DNA from: Pseudoduganella ginsengisoli
Lineage (GTDB): Bacteria > Pseudomonadota > Gammaproteobacteria > Burkholderiales > Burkholderiaceae_D
Assembly (NCBI RefSeq): GCF_009720865.1
Contig: NZ_WNLA01000006.1
Location: 62,001-126,000 of the forward strand
Direction of reading: 5' to 3'
DNA: 64,000 nt
Shown in pieces: positions 1 through 7,243 of this stretch (position 1 is its first letter; every line of letters starts with the position of its first letter). The notes below the pieces were generated by a model. The model saw nothing but the letters and a program-made list of their open reading frames with translations. It did not search any database and had not been told where the DNA came from. Position numbers and translations under genes: made by a program.

Positions 1-53
1 TTGAGTATACCGAACAAGCTATCGTTGTTCTGGTAAGCGTAAATTTCCCACAT
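1..53 (-). CDS. traG: TraG, mating-pair stabilisation/pilus assembly protein (N-terminal fragment)
   Basis: Only the first 17 codons are in the window; the gene continues beyond the left edge. An ATG at 53 on the minus strand opens a frame reading MWEIYAYQNNDSLFGIL. It is preceded by a purine-rich GGGAGCGAGG ribosome site and follows the traH stop by 24 bases. The start resembles the amphipathic opening of TraG proteins, and traG directly follows traH in F-type transfer operons. TraG is an inner-membrane protein with a large periplasmic domain that acts in pilus assembly, mating-pair stabilisation and entry exclusion. The call rests on position and a short peptide. Confidence 0.7.
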   Translation of the reverse strand, partial: MWEIYAYQNNDSLFGIL

Positions 54-77
54 CGCCTCGCTCCCGTACGTCTTCTT

Positions 78-1496
78 CTACTTCATCCATGCCGCATGGC
101 GGCCCAGCATATCAAGAACATGCTGCGGCATGCTGCTACGCATTTGCCGATCCACCTGCTCGACGGCCGTTGCAATTGCGTTGATGGAACCCACACGCTG
201 ATGAATGAGCGACTTTTCCCTCGAAAGCTGGGCGAGAAGCTCTTGAGCTCGCAGGCGCAATTCTTTGGCACGTTCCCGCTGCTGAGAATCAAGGATGTAG
301 TCTTTGTCCAAGGCGTGAATTCCTTGACGCAAATGTCTTTCCAGGAAGACGTAGGCGTAATCCGCTGCAATAAGATCGCGGAAACGACCAATCATTTGCT
401 CACTGAGATCGATGGAGGGAACCGCTGTCGCCACAGAAAGCATGCGAAACACCGGCTCAGTGGTTTGATTTACAAACCCAATTTCAGCGGAATTATTGGG
501 AATCGGTGAACGAGTCAATATCTTGTTCGCGATAGAACGCATCAGCACCTCGACTTTCAGCGTAAACGGGGTGTGCTGGTAGTGCCGGTCGATAGAGACC
601 GATGCACAATCTACGTAGTCGCTGCAACGTAACACCTCTTGAATTACTTTTCCGCCGGGCGCATCAGTGCTGCCGTAAAGCAGTCGACCAATCGAAGTTA
701 TCGTAGGAGAAAATGGCTCCGGATCGCGCCCATCTTCAGGAAAGATCACTGTGCCTACCAGGCTCATGATCAGTTCGCGTTCCTGGTCATCCAGGTTAGT
801 TCCCGCCAATTTCAGCGCTTTCCACGTCAGGTTGCCCACGAACGGCGCCTTGTTGCGCACCAGCGGATCGGACGAGCCGCGCGCCGTCGCCAGCACGGAT
901 GGCTTGTCGGTCTGGCAGCGGACCCTGGCCGCCGCGTAATCCGATTCCAGCCCGAGCGTCACGGCCAGGTCTTCGCATACCTTATCGGTACTGACGCCGG
1001 TCGCCTCCATGGCCGAATTGACCAGTGACTTGGCGGTGTTGCAGGTGCTGATGTTGGCGTTAGTGAGCATGCTCTCCAGGTTCTTGGTCCATTTCGTCAC
1101 ACCGCCGAGGAGTGGCGACACCGACTCCAGGGCCAACTGGAAGGCCACGCCCGGCAGCGCGGCGGTAATGTTCCTGAGCATGTTCTTGAATTCGGTCGCC
1201 GAAATATGCGAGAACGATCCCCCGAACGCATCAATCCCCCCACAGCCAGCCTTCATGGTGGGGAAGCTGACCGCCATCAGCTGGTAGGTCTTGTTCTGGC
1301 TGCGCAACATCAGGCTGCCGCCGCTATAGGTGTTGAAGACCTGTCCCTTGAAGGCGCCAGGCGCCGTGTAGTTGCCGATCGTGCCCAGGTCGTTGAACAT
1401 GGAGTCGACAGCGGCGTTCAGGTCGCCCGCCTGCGCCGCCCCCGCCAAAGCGGAGGCCATGAATGCCGCGCCGATGGTTTTGCGAGTAAATATCAT
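78..1496 (-). CDS. traH: TraH, F-type pilus assembly protein
   Basis: 472 aa with an N-terminal signal peptide (about residues 1-23, ending AAQAG). The segment FNDLGTIGNYTAPGAFKGQ is the usual opening of mature TraH, followed by a domain with paired cysteines (GCGGIDAFGGSFS). The C-terminal 100 residues are charged and probably coiled-coil. In F, TraH is a periplasmic, outer-membrane-associated protein needed for pilus extension and works with TraF and TraW. It lies between traF (upstream, 9-base gap) and traG (downstream), the standard F order. Length is typical of the family. Confidence 0.95.
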   Translation of the reverse strand: MIFTRKTIGAAFMASALAGAAQAGDLNAAVDSMFNDLGTIGNYTAPGAFKGQVFNTYSGGSLMLRSQNKTYQLMAVSFPTMKAGCGGIDAFGGSFSHISATEFKNMLRNITAALPGVAFQLALESVSPLLGGVTKWTKNLESMLTNANISTCNTAKSLVNSAMEATGVSTDKVCEDLAVTLGLESDYAAARVRCQTDKPSVLATARGSSDPLVRNKAPFVGNLTWKALKLAGTNLDDQERELIMSLVGTVIFPEDGRDPEPFSPTITSIGRLLYGSTDAPGGKVIQEVLRCSDYVDCASVSIDRHYQHTPFTLKVEVLMRSIANKILTRSPIPNNSAEIGFVNQTTEPVFRMLSVATAVPSIDLSEQMIGRFRDLIAADYAYVFLERHLRQGIHALDKDYILDSQQRERAKELRLRAQELLAQLSREKSLIHQRVGSINAIATAVEQVDRQMRSSMPQHVLDMLGRHAAWMK

Positions 1497-1505
1497 GTTT
1501 GACTC

Positions 1506-2345
1506 CTACGGTTGATCAAATCCGAATACCGGTTGCGGACTGCCCTTGCCATCCCGTCCATCGAACAGCGTGACGATCCGCTCCGCCAACTGAGCTTCGG
1601 ACAGCACGCCAACACCGACCGGGTCAATCCGGCCGGAAAACGGCTGCGCGAGGAACAGCGCAGGAAACTGCTGCACGTGCATCGTGCGCACGATGCCGTT
1701 GTCGCGACGCGCATCCGGAAAACCCGCCAGGGCGCCGCCGTCGGCGCTGACCGCAATGATGCGAATGCCGTGGCGCCTGCGGAATGCGTCCAGCACCGGC
1801 GCCATCGCGTGGCAGTAGCCGCAGTCGCCGCGAAAGAAAAACATCAGCACGTGCTCGCGTGCCGCCCGCGCCAGCACTTCGGAGCGCGCACGCGCCTGCT
1901 CCTGCTCGAACACTTCGAGCGCTGTCGCGTTGACAGGCCGCCCCTGCGTAGCCGGGTCCAGTTCAGGATGGGACCACGCGATACGCTGCGCGATGTCGGC
2001 AAACAGGGAGGCGTTCCTGACCACCTTCGCTTCCAGTTCCATGTATCGGCGGACATTCGGCTCGGTCGGCAGGATGACGGCCAGCGCGCGGCGCTCCTCG
2101 ACTTCCTTTTGCAGTTGCCGGAACCGGGCCAGCGCATCGCGCTCGTCGCCCTGCGCGTTCCGTGGATGCGGCGCGGCCCTGGGCCGTGGCGCAGGCGGCG
2201 GATCGACATAGAAGTGCCAACCGGTTCGGGGATCGGACGGCGGTCCGGCCCAGGCATCGGCCCCTTCATCCGGCTCGGATGGTCCAGCCGCCCGGCAGGC
2301 CGCTGCCATTGCCAGACATAACAGGAACGGGATCGGCCGCTTCAC
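1506..2345 (-). CDS. traF: TraF, thioredoxin-fold pilus assembly protein
   Basis: 279 aa from a GTG start at 2345, which overlaps the preceding gene's stop by four bases (GTGA). This start gives a signal peptide (KRPIPFLLCLAMAAACRA). A longer reading frame exists but would add a non-signal N-terminus. The C-terminal half is a thioredoxin fold with an intact CGYC motif (FFRGDCGYCHAMAPVL), unlike F-plasmid TraF, which lacks the cysteines. It is therefore probably a periplasmic thiol oxidoreductase serving the cysteine-rich TraN, TraU and TraH. The element also encodes a DsbC-like isomerase. Confidence 0.93.
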   Translation of the reverse strand: MKRPIPFLLCLAMAAACRAAGPSEPDEGADAWAGPPSDPRTGWHFYVDPPPAPRPRAAPHPRNAQGDERDALARFRQLQKEVEERRALAVILPTEPNVRRYMELEAKVVRNASLFADIAQRIAWSHPELDPATQGRPVNATALEVFEQEQARARSEVLARAAREHVLMFFFRGDCGYCHAMAPVLDAFRRRHGIRIIAVSADGGALAGFPDARRDNGIVRTMHVQQFPALFLAQPFSGRIDPVGVGVLSEAQLAERIVTLFDGRDGKGSPQPVFGFDQP

Positions 2346-2743
2346 GGCGTTCCCCTTACCGCCAGGCTGCGCGGCGGCAATCCATCGCTGCAATAGTTGA
2401 GTTCGAAGCGGATTTCCTGCCGCAGCGGGATTGCCGTGGCGCCGAACTTCACGCCCTGCTGCGACACTTCGACACCGAGGCGTGCGCAGCCGGGCTGCGC
2501 ATAGCGGACGATGGTGGCAACGTCGATCTCGATCGGTGCACTGGTGCCGAACTGCCTGCTGATCGCCTCCGCCATGTCGCCCGTCAATACGCCATGCGCG
2601 GCGCCATCCGGTGCGTCCAGCGCGGCGAGCAGCAGCGGCGCGAACTGTTGCACCGGCCTGCGCGCCGTCTGCGCGCCGGCATCAATGGCGTGGGCCAGAG
2701 CAAAGCCCGCCAGGCAGACCTTCCAAAATCGGTTTCTCAACAT
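2342..2743 (-). CDS. small exported protein of the tra operon, unknown function
   Basis: 133 aa from an ATG at 2743 that overlaps the end of traN by seven bases and has a GGGAG site upstream. There is a signal peptide (LRNRFWKVCLAGFALAHAIDAGAQT). The mature part has two cysteines (QPGCARLG and NYCSDG) and no recognised domain or CxxC motif. It lies between traN and traF, where F carries small accessory genes such as trbE and traQ. It is translationally coupled on both sides, so a role in the pilus or mating pair is likely, but none can be assigned from the sequence. Confidence 0.75.
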   Translation of the reverse strand: MLRNRFWKVCLAGFALAHAIDAGAQTARRPVQQFAPLLLAALDAPDGAAHGVLTGDMAEAISRQFGTSAPIEIDVATIVRYAQPGCARLGVEVSQQGVKFGATAIPLRQEIRFELNYCSDGLPPRSLAVRGTP

Positions 2744-4041
2744 TTTCCACTCCCCGCATAACATTGGGGCGCCTTGGCTGCCGCTGCCCCCTTGAGCGCC
2801 TGGACGTTGGGCAACGTAGGCGAAATGGATGCATAGAATTCCGACAAGTCCATCCTGGAAAAGTCCAGCGCCTGCAACTGGCCGATACTGAAACCGCCAC
2901 AGGTGGGGTTTTGCGGCTGCCCCCAGTCCATTCCTAGTTGCGCGCGTCCCTGCTCATTGATGATCCGCGCCAGAACCGAATTGAAGCAGCACTTGGACGT
3001 CGTGTGCTCGATGCAGGAAACGCAATGTCCCAGTACCCTAATGCACTTCGAGCACCAGGTGCCAACGCTGCGGCACAGACGTGCGCCTTCCTTCATAGAG
3101 AGTTGGCCTTCCGCGCTACTACAAGACATCATTGACGTCACGACCATGAACACCACCGTGATGGCCAGCGACCAGGGATTGAACGCCACCGCGTAGCTGC
3201 TTCCCGTTGCGACCGTCACGGACCCGGCCGGCAAAGCCACGCCGTTGATGGCCACCGTCACGCCAAAGGTCGTAAAGGTGCCGCTGAAGCCGTAGCTGGT
3301 CAGCATGGACTTGATGCCGGCGGCGATGAAACTGCGGTTGTTCGAATTCATCAGGACGTCAAACACCAGCCGCGACCCGGTGCCGAACATCGAGCCATTG
3401 CTGAAACCGGCACCGGCGCTGTTGGTCTTGCAACAATTGGCCAGCAGGCGTTGCCGGCAGCGGTTGTCCTCCCCCGCAAACACCTGCGTGGTGGCCGGGT
3501 CCAGGTACACACCAGCCTCGCGCGCCGCTTCCAGGTAGCTCATGGCCTGGGCGAAGTCGGGATCATTCACCTGCGCCGTATTGAAGCACTGGGCGCCTAC
3601 GCAAAACGTGTTGGGTGCGCAGGGACCGGGGCCGGGACAACCAGCGTACAGGCCAGCCAGCAGGGGGGCGGCGGCAAGCGGCGCCCTCGCCACGGCGGCC
3701 GCGCCCGCCACTTGCGGATCGGCCGCCGACAAGCCAGGCCGGGGGATGCCGGCCGATAACACCGCATGCCGCCCCGCTTCGCAGGCGGCAGGGTCAAGCG
3801 CCAGCGCGCACGCGGCCAATTGCGCCTGGGCTCCCAGGTTGGTCTGGCCATACAGCGCGCTTTGCGGCGCGCTGACGCCATAGCCCGGCACCACAGCGGC
3901 GGCCGACGTGGCGTTGACCGCACCGCGTGCGGCGGTATTGGCGGCACGCGCCGCCGCCAGGTCGTCCACTTGCGCAACGGCCATGCGCACCTGCCCTGTC
4001 AGCAGTGCGCATAGCGTCAGGCATGCGGTGGCGCGGCGCAC
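2737..4041 (-). CDS. traN: TraN, mating-pair stabilisation outer-membrane protein
   Basis: 434 aa from a GTG at 4041, one base after the trbC stop. This start gives a signal peptide (RRATACLTLCALLTGQVRMAVAQ); an in-frame extension to 4425 only overlaps trbC and is rejected. The protein is cysteine-rich. The C-terminal third carries recognisable TraN blocks: KCCFNSVLARIINEQGR, then CGGFSIGQLQALDFSRMDL. TraN is the outer-membrane adhesin that binds the recipient and stabilises mating pairs, and its variable middle part governs recipient choice in F-like plasmids. At 434 aa it is shorter than F TraN (about 600 aa), so the variable domain is reduced. Confidence 0.93.
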   Translation of the reverse strand: MRRATACLTLCALLTGQVRMAVAQVDDLAAARAANTAARGAVNATSAAAVVPGYGVSAPQSALYGQTNLGAQAQLAACALALDPAACEAGRHAVLSAGIPRPGLSAADPQVAGAAAVARAPLAAAPLLAGLYAGCPGPGPCAPNTFCVGAQCFNTAQVNDPDFAQAMSYLEAAREAGVYLDPATTQVFAGEDNRCRQRLLANCCKTNSAGAGFSNGSMFGTGSRLVFDVLMNSNNRSFIAAGIKSMLTSYGFSGTFTTFGVTVAINGVALPAGSVTVATGSSYAVAFNPWSLAITVVFMVVTSMMSCSSAEGQLSMKEGARLCRSVGTWCSKCIRVLGHCVSCIEHTTSKCCFNSVLARIINEQGRAQLGMDWGQPQNPTCGGFSIGQLQALDFSRMDLSEFYASISPTLPNVQALKGAAAAKAPQCYAGSGKC

Positions 4042-4042
4042 G

Positions 4043-4645
4043 TCAGGGCTCCAGCAGGGCGCGCAGCCTTTCGGCATCGGCGCGAAATTGCGGCGCGCTA
4101 CGCACCACATGGTCCAGCGCATGGGCAATGGAGACATCCCCCGCGACCGACACGAAGCTGTCCGCCGGGGCGCAACCCGGTTCCCCGCAACCGGTTGTAG
4201 TACCCGCACCGCGCGCCAGGACGACCACCGGCACCTGCTGAACGCCATAGCGCGCAAACGCCTGCGGATCGATCTGAATCGCCCCCGTGCGGCCGCCAGC
4301 GAGCTGGCCGATGTGCGCCACCGTCTTGCGTATCGAGCCATCCTCCAGTCCACGCAGCACCAGTACCGCGCCCGAACGCGCCCCGTCGGCGAGCAGGCGG
4401 CGCAGCGCGCCTTCCGGCATGGCAAGGCTGATGAACACGATCAGGCGCGTGCCAGCCAACGGCGGAGCAACGCCCACACCGGCCGCATCAAAGCCGCGCG
4501 CCACTTGCGCCAGGTCAATCCCGGCGCCGGCCGATGGCTGCGGCAACCGCTCGATGTGATGGGTTCCCGCAGGTTCCACTGCGCCGGCACACACCACCGC
4601 CAGTGGGGCGAACACGCCCAGCCAGGCCAGGCGCCTCAATGACAT
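4043..4645 (-). CDS. trbC: TrbC, F-type pilus assembly protein
   Basis: 200 aa from the ATG at 4645 (MSLRRLAWLGVFAPLAVVCAGA, a signal peptide), seven bases after the traU stop. An upstream ATG at 4711 lies inside traU and is less likely. The core LIVFISLAMPEGALRRLLADGARSGAVLVLRG is the family hallmark, a thioredoxin-like fold without active-site cysteines. It is followed by IQIDPQAFARYGVQQVPVVVL. TrbC is a periplasmic protein that cooperates with TraW in F pilus assembly. It sits between traU and traN as expected. Confidence 0.93.
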   Translation of the reverse strand: MSLRRLAWLGVFAPLAVVCAGAVEPAGTHHIERLPQPSAGAGIDLAQVARGFDAAGVGVAPPLAGTRLIVFISLAMPEGALRRLLADGARSGAVLVLRGLEDGSIRKTVAHIGQLAGGRTGAIQIDPQAFARYGVQQVPVVVLARGAGTTTGCGEPGCAPADSFVSVAGDVSIAHALDHVVRSAPQFRADAERLRALLEP

Positions 4646-4652
4646 GCGAAAA

Positions 4653-5690
4653 TTAGTAGCCAACACAGCAATTCCCCTTCCGGAACAACATGAACCCGAA
4701 ATCTTCGCCACGCACGGGATACTCCTTGCCGGCCCCCCACAGCACGGTGCTGCGGCCCAGCGGCTGGCAGCACCGGCCAGCCTCCTTGGCCGTGGCAGGA
4801 ATCGGATAGGTCAACTGGCTCTTGTAGGCGCGCTTGTCCATCACTGGCAAGAAGTAAGGACCGCACAGCCCGGGCGCGCCATGGCGGCCCCAGGCCAGCA
4901 GCTCACGGTGCAGCTTGGCGGTCAGCCGCTGCGCCAGGAGTTCGGCCGTGCGCACACCACCCAGGTGGTACGGCACATGGCCATCGAGCGGATGAATCGC
5001 CCCCTGGCAGCCGGCGCACCAGAACAGCTCAGGGCGCGGAAAGCCGGTAGTTGCCGCCACACAATCTGCCGCGCAGGCCGCCTGCGCCACCGGATTGGCG
5101 AACAGGGTCGCCTCGGGATTCAAGATCAGCGTCAATTCGTCGTCGTTCCAAAGCGGATCGACTTCGGTCAGGTAGGCCAGGTCGAACGACCCTTTTTCGA
5201 GGCAGGGAAAGTCGGCCACCACGTTCAGCCAGTACAGCACCGGGTTGGCGTAGAAGTGGGCCTGGTAAAAACTGTTCTGGTCGCCACCGGCGTCCACCGA
5301 ACGGCCGGCGTCCGGCGCGGCGATGCCGGGATTGAGGTCGACGCCGCCCAGCGACACCAGGCAGAATGAACGCCGGACCACCTCGACGTGGCGTACAGGC
5401 TCCCAAAAGCCGATCGACAGGCCCACCGTCGGGTTCACGCCGCACGAGCACAGTGGCGAACCCGGATTCGGAATATCCTCCTGGCCGCCGATCGATGCCA
5501 GGGACAGGCCGCCAAGGGAAATCGGCATGATGCAGCTCCAGCAGATGTCGGTGATCGGGTTGGGAAAGCGCCCGGTGCACGTGCTGGCGGCCATCGTGCA
5601 GGGGCATGCCAGCAACGCCGCCAGCACGAATGCGACGGCCAACCGCGCATGCCTGCGCACGGACCTGGCCCTTTGCGCCATTGGATTCAT
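4653..5690 (-). CDS. traU: TraU, DNA transfer/pilus assembly protein
   Basis: 345 aa with a signal peptide (residues about 1-36). It begins CTGRFPNPITDICWSCIMP after cleavage, the characteristic N-terminus of mature TraU, and is rich in cysteine (CSCGVNPT, CAADC, CAGCQGAIHP, GRCCQPLG). The many cysteines imply disulfide-dependent folding, consistent with TraF and DsbC in the same operon. TraU is periplasmic and mainly needed for DNA transfer. It overlaps the traW stop by four bases. Length matches the family (about 330 aa). Confidence 0.95.
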   Translation of the reverse strand: MNPMAQRARSVRRHARLAVAFVLAALLACPCTMAASTCTGRFPNPITDICWSCIMPISLGGLSLASIGGQEDIPNPGSPLCSCGVNPTVGLSIGFWEPVRHVEVVRRSFCLVSLGGVDLNPGIAAPDAGRSVDAGGDQNSFYQAHFYANPVLYWLNVVADFPCLEKGSFDLAYLTEVDPLWNDDELTLILNPEATLFANPVAQAACAADCVAATTGFPRPELFWCAGCQGAIHPLDGHVPYHLGGVRTAELLAQRLTAKLHRELLAWGRHGAPGLCGPYFLPVMDKRAYKSQLTYPIPATAKEAGRCCQPLGRSTVLWGAGKEYPVRGEDFGFMLFRKGNCCVGY

Positions 5691-6349
5691 CGTCTTGCCT
5701 CCTCTCGGGGTGACGTTATGGCAGGCGGCACTATTTCATCGATGCGCAGCATCTTGTCCTCTTGCGACACAAGCGCCGGCACGTGGCGGATCGCCAAGCG
5801 CCGCACCAGCAGGCCGTGCTGGTCGTAATAGACGGGCATGCGCCAGCGGCGCATCAGGTCGAGGTAAGAGCCGCCCGTCAGCACGGGCTTGACCGCCCCC
5901 GCGTACTTCCCAATCAGGTTTGAGGCCAAGGCGACCTGCCGTGGGTCGCGCGCGTCGAGAAAGAGCAGGCGGCGCGACAGGGACACGATGTCGAGTGGAT
6001 TGGCCCGTGTCCCGGCCGGAAACAGCAACTTGCCGGACGCGTCCAGAAGGTTGCGGTCCAGCACATAACTCGGGTCGTAATGGTAGGAGCGCGCCGTTTG
6101 CGCCACCTGTAGCGGCAGCGGCGCGGGCTGCAGCACCGCCATGCGCCCCCGCTCTATTGCCAGGCCGCGCAGTCTGGCCAGCTCGCCGCTCGCTTCCCGC
6201 TCGCGCAAACGCCGCTCAACCATGGCCAGGAAATCCTCCTCCGCGATGCGGTAGACCGGCCCGATCACTCCCAGCGATTCGGCGCGTGTTTCCGGCACCA
6301 TCGCCAGCGCCAGGCACAGGGCCAGGAGTTGTATTGTTCGTTCGCTCAT
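5687..6349 (-). CDS. traW: TraW, F-type pilus assembly protein
   Basis: 220 aa with a signal peptide (SERTIQLLALCLALAMVPETRAES). The mature start LGVIGPVYRIAEEDFLAMVERRL is a strong TraW signature. It is followed by PSYVLDRNLLDASGKLLFPAGTRANPLD and by a C-terminal region on return to a host-like redox or thioredoxin partner (VRRLAIRHVPALV). TraW is periplasmic and works with TrbC; in some elements the two are fused. It lies between the S26 peptidase gene and traU, in operon order. Confidence 0.94.
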   Translation of the reverse strand: MSERTIQLLALCLALAMVPETRAESLGVIGPVYRIAEEDFLAMVERRLREREASGELARLRGLAIERGRMAVLQPAPLPLQVAQTARSYHYDPSYVLDRNLLDASGKLLFPAGTRANPLDIVSLSRRLLFLDARDPRQVALASNLIGKYAGAVKPVLTGGSYLDLMRRWRMPVYYDQHGLLVRRLAIRHVPALVSQEDKMLRIDEIVPPAITSPREEARR

Positions 6350-6359
6350 CTTTTGCCCC

Positions 6360-6893
6360 TCAAAACAGCGGCCGCACCACGGCTAGGACGTCGCGCTGCG
6401 CCACCAAGCCGCACAGGCGATAGCGGGAATCGAAGCTGTCCGCATTGAGGCCCTGCATGTACAGATAGCCGGCAGGGATCACCGTTGCCGCAATCGGTTC
6501 CAGCGCCAGCCGCGACACGGTGGCGAAGCGCTTGGCCATCCCCATATCGGTGCCATTGACGAACACCCTGTGCTCGCGCACTGTCACCAGGTCCCCCGCC
6601 ACCCCGGCTACCCGCTTGAAGAACGGCTGGCCACGCAGGCCTGGAAAGTGCGTTACCGCGTCGCCGCGGAACGCGAAGATGACGTAGTCACCACGCGCGA
6701 CGCCGTGTGCACCATAGTCCACGATGGCGACCCAATACGGCAGGCTGGGCGTGACATTGAAGAGGATCGGCAATCTCGGGGTGGGATCGACCAGCACCCG
6801 GAGCGTCGCCAGCAGCCAGACGACCGCCAGCAGCGCATAGCACGGCCAGTCGCGCCACATCCGGCGCAAGTGACGCATCAACGTCGTCCTCAT
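6360..6893 (-). CDS. conjugative-transfer signal peptidase, S26 family (TraF-type)
   Basis: 177 aa from the ATG at 6893, which overlaps the trbI stop by four bases. There is one N-terminal membrane helix (CYALLAVVWLLATLRVLV). The catalytic serine block reads NVTPSLPYWV and the catalytic lysine block KRVAGVAGDLVTV, both typical of S26 serine peptidases. A C-terminal block DSFDSRYRLCGLV matches the SRYxGxV motif. In related systems this peptidase matures the pilin, which fits the signal peptide on the pilin gene near 14.4 kb. It replaces reliance on host LepB. Confidence 0.9.
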   Translation of the reverse strand: MRTTLMRHLRRMWRDWPCYALLAVVWLLATLRVLVDPTPRLPILFNVTPSLPYWVAIVDYGAHGVARGDYVIFAFRGDAVTHFPGLRGQPFFKRVAGVAGDLVTVREHRVFVNGTDMGMAKRFATVSRLALEPIAATVIPAGYLYMQGLNADSFDSRYRLCGLVAQRDVLAVVRPLF

Positions 6894-7243
6894 GGCCGCA
6901 CCCGCTGCCGCAACAGCGGCGTCAAGTCCTGCACGCCGTCGGGCAGCGCCGCGATGGCGGAGCGGTCCACCACCAGGCAACCGCAATCGCGTTGCAATTC
7001 GGCCAGGCGGGCGGGATAACCGGCGGCGAAATCGCGCGCCGCCGCCAGCGCCTTGCTCCGCGCCACGTCGTCGGTGCCGCTTGACACGGCCTGCAGGTGC
7101 CGTGTCTGCTCCTCCCGGAAAACCAGCCAGGCATCGACCACCCCGACGACAGGGATGGGCTGGATCACCCAGTGGTGATACGCCGCCAGCGCGACGGCGT
7201 TGATTGACAGCGCAACCGCGATACCAGCCAATATGGGTTTCAT
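6890..7243 (-). CDS. trbI: TrbI-like F-type transfer protein
   Basis: 117 aa with one N-terminal membrane helix (ILAGIAVALSINAVALAAYHHWV). A periplasmic part opens with VVGVVDAWLVFREEQTR, which matches the VVxVDxxxLVxxF pattern of F-type TrbI. The rest is helical with a CGC motif (QRDCGCLVVDRS). It follows traC with a four-base overlap and precedes the S26 peptidase. In F, TrbI affects pilus retraction and length. Family assignment rests on the N-terminal block, length and position. Confidence 0.82.
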   Translation of the reverse strand: MKPILAGIAVALSINAVALAAYHHWVIQPIPVVGVVDAWLVFREEQTRHLQAVSSGTDDVARSKALAAARDFAAGYPARLAELQRDCGCLVVDRSAIAALPDGVQDLTPLLRQRVRP